From an uncultured Bacilli bacterium (GTDB lineage Bacteria > Bacillota_I > Bacilli_A > RF39 > UBA660): a stretch of 6,878 bases of DNA. Below are positions 1 to 5,619 of the stretch, in pieces (within the stretch, counting starts at the first letter, position 1; each line of letters begins with the position of its first letter). The notes below the pieces were generated by a model. That model was not told the DNA's origin. It did no database searches and saw only the letters and a list, made by a program, of their open reading frames with translations. Position numbers and translations under genes: made by a program. The stretch spans positions 1 to 6,878 of the forward strand of contig CATLBU010000038.1 of the NCBI GenBank assembly GCA_949879835.1. The letters are read 5' to 3'.

Positions 1-473
1 ACTTTTCCGATCAACAATCCAGAATTTTCGTACATTTCTTTTATACTAGAAATTAATTTATAATTAAAGCTTACTAGATAAATATTTAAATTTGAATAAT
101 TATTTAATAGACGAATGAGTTTTTTCTTTTGATATAGAGAATAATCTGTTTCTTCTTTGATTTCAATAATAATTATTTTTTGATTATCGATTTCTTTTAA
201 AACTTCTTTTAACGTAGCTAGTTTATATTTTCTTTGTTGTTTTTTAAATTCAACTTTTTTTAGTTGTTTTAATGTCATATTTTTAATAAGGCCAGATTCT
301 TTGTTATCCAAAATAGTGGCATTGTGGTGAATGATGAAGTGATTATCTTTGGTAATTCGAATATCAAATTCAACTCCATCTATATAGGGTTTGGATAAAG
401 CATTTAAAATAGCTTCTTTTGTATTTTCTAAAAGGGCATCATCATTTCCACGATGAGCAATGAATCGAAACAT
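1..473 (-). CDS. Glycerophosphodiester phosphodiesterase family protein, N-terminal part (runs off the left edge)
   Basis: The first 157 codons are present; the 3' end lies outside the window. The family hydrolyses glycerophosphodiesters (deacylated phospholipids) to glycerol-3-phosphate and an alcohol using a metal-dependent TIM barrel. Visible landmarks are IAHRGN at residues 5-10 (general acid/base His7 and Arg8), ENT at 16-18, GVEFDIRITKD at 33-43 with the metal-binding acids Glu35 and Asp37, a His49-His50-Asn51 stretch where the family usually has His-Asp, LATLKEVL at 86-93 (usual form PTLxExL), and IEIK at 103-106 with Glu104. There is no signal peptide, so this is a cytoplasmic enzyme of the UgpQ/GDPD type rather than a secreted GlpQ. 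The ATG at 473 is preceded by GGTGAT at the spacing seen in neighbouring genes. It is transcribed away from the desulfurase operon. Oddity: Asn in place of the Asp of the HD motif. The family call is secure; the substrate is unknown. Confidence 0.9.
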   Translation of the reverse strand, partial: MFRFIAHRGNDDALLENTKEAILNALSKPYIDGVEFDIRITKDNHFIIHHNATILDNKESGLIKNMTLKQLKKVEFKKQQRKYKLATLKEVLKEIDNQKIIIIEIKEETDYSLYQKKKLIRLLNNYSNLNIYLVSFNYKLISSIKEMYENSGLLIGK

Positions 474-477
474 AGAA

Positions 478-499
478 ATCACCAATATAGTATATTATA
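478..499 (-). promoter_or_regulatory. Probable -10 box and ribosome binding site of the phosphodiesterase gene
   Basis: Read on the minus strand, a TATAAT hexamer lies at 499-494 and a GGTGAT Shine-Dalgarno site at 483-478, four bases before the ATG at 473. The predicted start of transcription is near 487, giving a leader of about 14 nt. No convincing -35 is seen at 16-18 nt spacing (the best candidate is TTCCTG at 522-517) and there is no TG extension, so the promoter call is tentative; the ribosome binding site is clearer. Confidence 0.45.
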
Positions 500-508
500 G
501 ATGAAAGA

Positions 509-535
509 AACTATTACAGGAATAGTTGTTTTTTG
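509..535 (+). terminator. First of two tandem hairpins in the divergent intergenic region
   Basis: A perfect 7-bp inverted repeat, AACTATT (509-515) and AATAGTT (521-527), encloses the loop ACAGG and is followed by G and six Ts (529-534). This has the form of a weak rho-independent terminator on the plus strand. It lies between two divergent genes, so no annotated plus-strand transcript enters it. It shares its stem sequence with the hairpin at 552-573. Function is inferred from shape only. Confidence 0.4.
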
Positions 536-547
536 ATGATTCATAAA

Positions 548-573
548 AAAGAACTATTTGGAAATAGTTTTTT
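548..573. terminator. Second tandem hairpin, A/T-flanked, possibly a bidirectional terminator
   Basis: AACTATTT (552-559) and AAATAGTT (562-569) form an inverted repeat around GG. The stem extends outward through G551-T570 and A548-A550 with T571-T573, giving about 12 bp at most. With an A run on the left (545-550) and a T run on the right (568-573), it could stop transcription in either direction. It repeats the stem of the hairpin at 509-527. Neither flanking gene, as annotated, transcribes into it. Confidence 0.5.
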
Positions 574-608
574 GTTTCCTGATATTATATTTTTCCCTGT
601 CAAATTGA

Positions 609-649
609 TTGTAGAATAAGAAAAATAATGGTATAATCAAAAAGGTGAT
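609..649 (+). promoter_or_regulatory. Promoter and ribosome binding site of the desulfurase-thioredoxin-CcdA operon
   Basis: A -35 element TTGTAG (609-614) is followed after exactly 17 bases by a consensus TATAAT (632-637) with a TG extension (TGG at 629-631), making a strong extended -10 promoter. The Shine-Dalgarno site AAAGGTGAT (641-649) begins only 3 bases after the -10. The expected transcription start near 644 falls inside it, so the leader would be about 9 nt. No riboswitch or T-box can fit between promoter and start codon. Confidence 0.75.
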
Positions 650-652
650 AAT

Positions 653-1771
653 ATGGTATATTTAGATTATTCAGCAACAACTCCAGTAGATGAGGAAGTT
701 TTAAAAAGTTTTCAAAAAACTTGTCTTGAATTTATAGGGAATCCAAATTCTTTACATAAATTAGGAATGAAATCAAAGCAATTAGAAGAGAGTGCGACCA
801 ACCAAATAGCGGATTTAATGGGAGTTAAACCCGAAGAAATTATCTATACAAGCGGTGCATCGGAGTCCAATAATTTAGCGATTAAAGGAATAGCCTTAAA
901 ATATTTAAATCGTGGGAAAAAGATTATTACTACAAATTTAGAGCATTCTTCTATTTATGGTCCAATTGGTTATTTACAAAAATTAGGATTTGAAGTAGAG
1001 TTTGTTCATACAAATGAATATGGAATTGTAGATTTGGAACACTTAGAAACATTAATTGATGAGGATACAATTCTTGTTACGATTGCTTCTGTTAATAGTG
1101 AGACGGGCCTTGTACAACCTATTGAACGCATTGCAGAGATGTTACAAAATGAAAAATGTTTTTTTCATGTGGATGCTACACAAAGTGTTGGGAAAGTAAA
1201 AATGAATTTAAAGAAAGTTGATTTGGTTAGTTTTTCTGCTCATAAATTTTATGGAATAAAGGGAATTGGTTGTCTTATAAAAAAAGATTATATTAGTCTA
1301 GAACCAATCATTCATGGTGGAAAAAGTACTACTAAATTTCGTAGTGGAACACCTGCTTTACCACTAATCGCTTCTATGGCAAAAGCTCTACGTTTAATAG
1401 ATTCTAATATTCAAGATTATTACAATCATGTTAAATTTTTAAAGACAAAATTGATTGAAAAACTTAGTACTTATAAGGGAGTTACTATTAATAGTAATGA
1501 GTATTGTCTTCCTCATATCTTAAACATTAGTGTTTTATTCGCAAAACCAGAAACTTTTTTACATGCCTTAGAAGAATATCATATTTATATTTCTACTCAA
1601 AGTGCTTGTTCAAACAGTACTACTAGTCGGGCTGTATTGGAATTAACAAAAAATGAAGATTGTGCAGAACATAGTCTTCGAATTAGTTTATCTGGTTTGA
1701 CAACAAATGAAGAGATAGAAGCATTTTTAAAAGCATTTGATGAATGTTATTACCAATTAAAATTAAAGTAG
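653..1771 (+). CDS. Cysteine desulfurase, NifS/IscS (class V aminotransferase) family
   Basis: PLP-dependent enzyme that removes sulfur from L-cysteine to give alanine and an enzyme-bound persulfide for Fe-S clusters, tRNA thiolation or other sulfur acceptors. At 372 residues it is slightly shorter than IscS (about 400). Landmarks: YLDYSATTPVD at 3-13, YTSGASESNN at 65-74, His98, VNSETG at 147-152, HVDATQS at 172-178 (Asp174 and Gln177 contact PLP), SAHKFYG at 195-201 with the PLP-forming Lys198, FRSGT at 229-233, and the mobile catalytic loop STQSACSNS at 314-322 with Cys319. The loop resembles group I (NifS/IscS), not the SufS RxGHHC type. GGKSTTKFRSGT replaces the usual GGxQExGxRxGT, a subfamily variant. 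No IscU, MnmA or ThiI partner is in the window, so the acceptor is unknown. It is the first gene of an operon; the next start is 10 nt downstream. Confidence 0.93.
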   Translation: MVYLDYSATTPVDEEVLKSFQKTCLEFIGNPNSLHKLGMKSKQLEESATNQIADLMGVKPEEIIYTSGASESNNLAIKGIALKYLNRGKKIITTNLEHSSIYGPIGYLQKLGFEVEFVHTNEYGIVDLEHLETLIDEDTILVTIASVNSETGLVQPIERIAEMLQNEKCFFHVDATQSVGKVKMNLKKVDLVSFSAHKFYGIKGIGCLIKKDYISLEPIIHGGKSTTKFRSGTPALPLIASMAKALRLIDSNIQDYYNHVKFLKTKLIEKLSTYKGVTINSNEYCLPHILNISVLFAKPETFLHALEEYHIYISTQSACSNSTTSRAVLELTKNEDCAEHSLRISLSGLTTNEEIEAFLKAFDECYYQLKLK

Positions 1772-1781
1772 GAGGAGTTCT

Positions 1782-2054
1782 ATGAAATTCATTAGAATTA
1801 GTGCTTTATGGTGTTCTAGTTGTATTTTGACATTACCACTTTGGGAAGAAATCAAAAAAGAATATCCTAATTTTTTATTTGAGGAATTGGATTATGACAT
1901 GGATGAGTCCCAAGTAGAGAAATATCAAATAGGGAAAATAATTCCCGTTATTATCATTTTGGATGAGGAGAATATCGAAATTGGTCGAATCGTAGGGGAA
2001 AAAACTAAAAAAGAAATGGTAGAGTATATAGAACAATTAAGGAGTAACATATGA
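1782..2054 (+). CDS. Small cytoplasmic thioredoxin-like protein with WCSSC active site
   Basis: A 90-residue protein with the thioredoxin core and no signal peptide or membrane segment. It shows strand FIRISA, then W10-C11-S12-S13-C14 opening the first helix, the FEELDYD strand at 33-39, and IIPVIIIL at 53-60, where Pro55 is the expected cis-proline facing the active site. The usual WCGPC is replaced by WCSSC, which should change the redox potential relative to housekeeping thioredoxin, and the protein is shorter than the roughly 105-residue norm. A strong AGGAGGAG site precedes the ATG by four bases. The reading frame ends in TGA and overlaps the next ATG by 4 nt (ATGA), so translation of the two is probably coupled. 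Its likely role, by inference, is to pass electrons (or sulfane sulfur) between the cytoplasm and the membrane protein encoded next. Confidence 0.85.
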   Translation: MKFIRISALWCSSCILTLPLWEEIKKEYPNFLFEELDYDMDESQVEKYQIGKIIPVIIILDEENIEIGRIVGEKTKKEMVEYIEQLRSNI

Positions 2055-3250
2055 AACGATTAAAAAAATATTTTGTGATTGGAATTTTATGTTTGTTTCC
2101 TGTTTTTGTACAAGCTAAAGAGGTAAATCTATATTTATTTCATGGGGATGGATGTCCTCATTGTGCGAAAGAGCGAGAATATTTAGAACAATTAAAAGAT
2201 AAGTATCCTAATTTGCAAGTTCATTTGTATGAAGTTTGGTATAAAGAAGAGAACCAGGAACTATTAAAAAAAGTAAAGTCTGCCTTAAATTCTGATAGCA
2301 ATTATGTTCCTTTTACGGTTATTGGTGAACACTATATGGTGGGATTTAATGAAAATACTAAAACTACGATTGAGAAAAATATAGCTACCTGTTTAGAAGA
2401 AGGTTGTGAAGATATTGTAAAAGAAGTAGTAGAAGGGAAAACGATTTCTAAAAAAGAACCTTCTGTTAAAAAATCCGAAGAAAAAAAGGAAGATACAATG
2501 AAAGATATTCCTATATTAGGAAAGGTTGATGTGAAGAAAGTCTCTCTTCCGATTATTGCAACAGTCATGGGACTTGTAGATGGTTTTAACCCTTGTGCAA
2601 TGTGGGTATTATTATTTTTGATTAGTATGTTAATTGGGACAAAAAACCGCAAAAAAATGTGGATTTTAGGACTGACATTTTTATTTTCTTCGGCCATAGT
2701 TTATTTACTATTTATGGTTGCTTGGTTAAATATAGCTGTTAAAATGAATACCATTATATGGTTAAGAACAGTGATTGCTTTGATTGCTTTAGTTGGGGCA
2801 GGATTCAATTTAAAAAGTTATTATAAAAGTATAAAGAATGATATTGGTTGTGAAGTGGTAGATTCTAAAAAGAGAAAAAATATAATAGAAAAAATAAAAA
2901 AATTTACTCTAGAAAAAAGTCTTGTTTTTGCTTTAATAGGAGTGATAACTTTAGCTGTTTCTGTTAATTTTATTGAACTTTCATGTTCGGCAGGGCTTCC
3001 TTTATTATTTACACAAATTCTTTCTCTTAGCAATTTAAACACCTTTTATTATATGTTATATATCTTTATTTATATTGCCTTTTTTCTAATAGATGATATT
3101 ATTATTTTTATCATTGCCATGGTAACTTTAAAGGTAACTGGAATTTCAAATAAGTATAGCAAATATTCTCATTTAATTGGAGGGCTTATTATGTTATTAA
3201 TTGGAATTTTAATGCTAATCAAACCAGAATGGTTAATGTTAAATTTTTAA
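2051..3250 (+). CDS. Exported thioredoxin domain fused to a CcdA/DsbD-type transmembrane thiol-redox carrier
   Basis: A 399-residue fusion. A signal peptide (K/R-rich start, hydrophobic core 8-20, likely cut after VQA at 20-22, no lipobox) is followed by a thioredoxin/glutaredoxin-like domain with GDGCPHC (Cys35, Cys38) and cis-Pro87 in NYVPF. A second cysteine pair (Cys114, Cys119) and a Lys/Glu-rich linker (about 130-150) come next. The C-terminal half has about six membrane segments (roughly 166-194, 203-224, 236-253, 289-318, 332-358, 374-392). FNPC with Cys182 lies in the first and ELSCSAG with Cys312 in the fourth, matching the redox cysteine pair of CcdA/DsbD beta domains. Established role of the family: carry reducing equivalents from cytoplasmic thioredoxin across the membrane. 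AAGGAG at 2039-2044 and the ATGA overlap support this start. The extracytoplasmic client is unknown. Domain call is secure, biological role inferred. Confidence 0.88.
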   Translation: MKRLKKYFVIGILCLFPVFVQAKEVNLYLFHGDGCPHCAKEREYLEQLKDKYPNLQVHLYEVWYKEENQELLKKVKSALNSDSNYVPFTVIGEHYMVGFNENTKTTIEKNIATCLEEGCEDIVKEVVEGKTISKKEPSVKKSEEKKEDTMKDIPILGKVDVKKVSLPIIATVMGLVDGFNPCAMWVLLFLISMLIGTKNRKKMWILGLTFLFSSAIVYLLFMVAWLNIAVKMNTIIWLRTVIALIALVGAGFNLKSYYKSIKNDIGCEVVDSKKRKNIIEKIKKFTLEKSLVFALIGVITLAVSVNFIELSCSAGLPLLFTQILSLSNLNTFYYMLYIFIYIAFFLIDDIIIFIIAMVTLKVTGISNKYSKYSHLIGGLIMLLIGILMLIKPEWLMLNF

Positions 3251-3261
3251 TTTATTTTATA

Positions 3262-3307
3262 AAAAAGATAGTACTACTAAAATGTTATATCATTTCGTAG
3301 TATTTTT
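3262..3307 (+). terminator. Rho-independent terminator of the desulfurase operon
   Basis: Twelve bases after the stop codon, TACTAC (3272-3277) pairs with GTAGTA (3297-3302), and AAATG (3280-3284) with CATTT (3291-3295). A small internal loop (TA opposite C) separates the two helices and the apical loop is TTATAT. An A-rich stretch precedes the stem and five Ts (3303-3307) follow. The stem is AT-rich but long, and its position between operon end and the next promoter fits termination. Confidence 0.75.
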
Positions 3308-3308
3308 A

Positions 3309-3354
3309 TTTACATGTTTTTTTGAATATGTTATATTATTAAAACAGTGGGTGA
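3309..3354 (+). promoter_or_regulatory. Promoter and ribosome binding site of the RNB-family gene
   Basis: TTTACA (3309-3314), a 17-base spacer and TATATT (3332-3337) with a TG extension (TGT at 3329-3331) form an extended -10 promoter starting immediately after the preceding terminator. The Shine-Dalgarno site GGGTGA (3349-3354) lies four bases before the ATG at 3359, the same GGTGA-AAT-ATG layout as at the desulfurase start. The leader would be about 15 nt. Confidence 0.7.
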
Positions 3355-3358
3355 AAAT

Positions 3359-5059
3359 ATGAATAATCGATTAATAATTTTTGAATTAAATCGTAAAAAA
3401 GTTCCTTTAGAAAAAATGAAAAAGTCCTTATCGATAGAAGATGATGATGTATTAATTAAAAAATTCTTATTTTTATTAGAACAAGGAATTGATCGGTTGA
3501 AGCTTACATCTGTATTATCTAACAACATATATTTATTAAGAATTATATATTATTTAAGTTTTTATCCAAAAGAGAAAATAGCCCCATCTTATGAGTTGAT
3601 TTCTGAAAAATTGAAAATGAAACTTCAAAATACAAATTATAGACATAAAGACTATTATCAATTTTTACAGAAAATCCTTCGACAATTAGGATATAATTTT
3701 ACTGAAAAAAATGATGAAACTCCACCACAAGAAAATATCACTAAATTAAAAGAGGAAGTAGAAATTCCTTCCTTTTATAAGGAAGATAACTATAAAGATT
3801 TTTTTAATGCATTTATTATATATATTATCAATTTGAATTCTTTATCTTCTTTTTTCTCTGTAATTAAAATAGGAAAAAAATCAAAACACTTTATTGATAT
3901 AAGTTATGATTTAGATTGTTTAAATGATTTAGAAAAAATTCTTCATACAATTATTCGGTTAATTCGTCAAAAATTAAGAAACTCTTCTGATTCTAATTAT
4001 GATGAGTATCTTACTTGTTTAAAAAAAGAAATAGAAGAGGTTCACCGTTTTACAGTTAATAAAAAGCGAACTATTCAATTAAGTCTACAGGAAAAGTATC
4101 ATAAATTGATATCCTATCAAGAGTATTTAAAGGAATGTAAACAAAGATATGAAAATGTTTCTATTGATATTCCACAAATGATAATAGATCCTAAAAAAGA
4201 AGAGGAACCAGGGTATATAATCACTATTGATGATAAGAAAACCAAGGATATTGATGATGCTATTTCTATATCAAAAAATGGATATGGAACAACAATTCAT
4301 GTTTATATATCAGATGTTCGGGATTATTTCACAAAAGCCATTGATAAAAAAGCGTTTGATCAAGCGTCTAGTATATATTTAAGAGATTATACTTATCATA
4401 TGTTACCACAAATAATTGCTAAGGATTATGCATCATTAATGGCTGGTAAATCTAGAAAGGTGCTAAAATATAGTTTTTATATTGATTTATTGGGTAATAT
4501 ATCATATCAATGTAGTCAAGCTGTAATTAATGTATCAGAAAGACTTAGCTATGATATGGTCAATCAAATATTAGAGAATTCATGCGATAATCCTAAAAAA
4601 GAGGAAGCATTAAATCTACTTTATCAAACAATTTCCTCCTTAACTTACCCATTAGATTATCCCTTTACTCAAAAACCAGTTACATCCAAATCAGAGCAAA
4701 TTGTAAGTACTTATTCTATTTTAACAAATCATTTTGTTGCCAAGGATTGCTTAGAAAATAACTATCCATTGATTTATCGTAATTATGGTGATAAGGAACA
4801 TTATTATAGTTTAACAAATTATGAAAAGGTTCCTTATTGTAAAATTACATCTCCTATTCGTAGATATTCAGATTCTTTAAATGAAAGACTTTATGGTTAT
4901 TTTAAATTTCATTCTGATATTGATGAGCGTATTTATGACCAAATAGAAGAAAAATTAAATTTGATGATTCCAAAACTTACAGAAAGAGAACGATTAAATG
5001 ACGACATATTAAAAATTATAAGTCAAAAGAACAAAATATTAAAACTAAATAGGAGGTAA
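3359..5059 (+). CDS. Compact divergent RNB-domain (RNase II/RNase R family) exoribonuclease
   Basis: A predicted 3'-to-5' exoribonuclease of 566 residues, against 640 for RNase II and 700-800 for RNase R. The ATG at 3359 is preferred over GTG 3347 because the GGGTGA ribosome binding site overlaps the GTG. The catalytic domain occupies about 286-566. It has TIDDKKTKDIDDA (from 289) with metal-binding Asp291, Asp297, Asp299 and Asp300, HVYISDV at 314-320, YHMLPQ at 346-351, SERLSYDMV near 393-401, and TSPIRRYSD at 497-505 with the product-phosphate Arg pair. The closing helix contains LTERER. Missing or altered: no S1 domain at the C terminus, about 70 residues lost between LIYRNY and SPIRRY, and no recognisable cold-shock RNA-binding domains in the first 285 residues, which look largely helical and charged. 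It stands alone between its own promoter and the next gene's promoter. Family is clear from the catalytic motifs; activity and substrate are uncertain. Confidence 0.82.
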   Translation: MNNRLIIFELNRKKVPLEKMKKSLSIEDDDVLIKKFLFLLEQGIDRLKLTSVLSNNIYLLRIIYYLSFYPKEKIAPSYELISEKLKMKLQNTNYRHKDYYQFLQKILRQLGYNFTEKNDETPPQENITKLKEEVEIPSFYKEDNYKDFFNAFIIYIINLNSLSSFFSVIKIGKKSKHFIDISYDLDCLNDLEKILHTIIRLIRQKLRNSSDSNYDEYLTCLKKEIEEVHRFTVNKKRTIQLSLQEKYHKLISYQEYLKECKQRYENVSIDIPQMIIDPKKEEEPGYIITIDDKKTKDIDDAISISKNGYGTTIHVYISDVRDYFTKAIDKKAFDQASSIYLRDYTYHMLPQIIAKDYASLMAGKSRKVLKYSFYIDLLGNISYQCSQAVINVSERLSYDMVNQILENSCDNPKKEEALNLLYQTISSLTYPLDYPFTQKPVTSKSEQIVSTYSILTNHFVAKDCLENNYPLIYRNYGDKEHYYSLTNYEKVPYCKITSPIRRYSDSLNERLYGYFKFHSDIDERIYDQIEEKLNLMIPKLTERERLNDDILKIISQKNKILKLNRR

Positions 5060-5091
5060 TGAACAGAACGTTAATTTTTTATAAATTATTC

Positions 5092-5150
5092 TATACAATT
5101 CAATAAGATTATGATATTATAAATAAGCAGAAGAAAATAGAAAAGGATGA
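5092..5150 (+). promoter_or_regulatory. Probable promoter and ribosome binding site of the acetyltransferase gene
   Basis: A poor -35 (TATACA, 5092-5097), a 17-base spacer and TATTAT (5115-5120) with a TG extension (TGA at 5112-5114) suggest an extended -10 promoter. The Shine-Dalgarno site AAAGGATGA (5142-5150) sits directly against ATG 5147 but at a usable distance from ATG 5156, and so selects the downstream start. The predicted leader is about 29 nt. Confidence 0.55.
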
Positions 5151-5155
5151 CGAAG

Positions 5156-5596
5156 ATGTTGGATGTAAGATTGTTACAAGAAGAAGATATTGATGAAACG
5201 ATTTCTTTAATTAATAGATGTTTTCATATAAAAAATCCCAGTCAATTGTATAAAAATATGCACCAATATAGTTGTAATGGAAAGTCTTTGGTTGCTTTAT
5301 ATAATCAAAAAATAGTTGGGCATATTTTTTTTGAAGAAAAGTATAGTTATGAAGATGATCAGGTTTATTATTGGCTTAGTTATTTTTGTATTGATAAAGA
5401 TTTTAGGAGGAAAAAACTTGCCACCAAAATGTTGAATAAAGTAGTAGAAATTGCTTATCAAAATCAAATTGCTTTTTTAAAGTTCTATTCTTTTAATTAT
5501 AGAAAAGCCGCCCACGCATGCTATCAAAAACTTGGATATCAAAAAGTGGATACTACTGTATTTCAAAAAAATATTTGTATAGATCATGAATTTTAG
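5156..5596 (+). CDS. GNAT-family N-acetyltransferase
   Basis: A 146-residue cytoplasmic protein with the GNAT fold, which transfers an acetyl group from acetyl-CoA to an amine. Visible order: strand VRLLQEEDIDETISLI at the N terminus (motif C region), SLVALYNQKIVGHIFF at 44-59 (strands 2-3), YFCIDKDFRRKKLATKML at 76-93 (motif A, strand 4 and the pyrophosphate loop), and YRKAAHACYQKLGYQK at 115-130 (motif B, typical AxxxYxKLGF ending). In the loop the usual R-x-x-G-x-G/A reads R84-R-K-K87-L-A89, with Lys replacing the central Gly. The start at 5156 is chosen over ATG 5147 because the ribosome binding site overlaps the latter, removing three residues. A 23-nt gap to the next gene suggests co-transcription. 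The acceptor cannot be predicted. Confidence 0.85.
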   Translation: MLDVRLLQEEDIDETISLINRCFHIKNPSQLYKNMHQYSCNGKSLVALYNQKIVGHIFFEEKYSYEDDQVYYWLSYFCIDKDFRRKKLATKMLNKVVEIAYQNQIAFLKFYSFNYRKAAHACYQKLGYQKVDTTVFQKNICIDHEF

Positions 5597-5619
5597 AAAA
5601 CACTATTATTGGTGGTATT

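Noticed and set aside
501..619. Two short plus-strand frames in the divergent region (11 codons from 501; 27 codons from 536)
   Set aside because: Neither has a Shine-Dalgarno site or a promoter at a sensible distance, and both are largely made of the tandem hairpins.
474..652. Riboswitch or T-box leader before the desulfurase gene
   Set aside because: The promoter lies next to the start codon, so nothing upstream would be transcribed with the gene, and no conserved T-box or aptamer motif is seen.
2332..2697. 121-codon open frame on the minus strand
   Set aside because: Lies entirely inside the CcdA-fusion gene, has no ribosome binding site or recognisable domain, and the plus-strand frame has clear family motifs.
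2821..3042. 73-codon minus-strand frame
   Set aside because: Shadow of the membrane domain of the CcdA-fusion gene, which explains the sequence.
653..3250. Use of TGA as tryptophan (Mollicutes code 4)
   Set aside because: All Trp codons in the long genes are TGG, no gene needs TGA read-through, and the thioredoxin gene ends in TGA at a typical ATGA coupling overlap. Read-through there would add only three residues, so the case rests mainly on the absence of in-frame TGA elsewhere.
3331..3528. 65-codon minus-strand frame over the RNB gene start
   Set aside because: Overlaps the promoter and 5' end of the RNB gene and shows no domain or Shine-Dalgarno site.
5405..5422. Internal AGGAGG followed by TTG inside the acetyltransferase gene, looking like an internal start
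   Set aside because: The bases encode the Arg-Arg of the conserved acetyl-CoA loop, and the TTG frame stops after a few codons.
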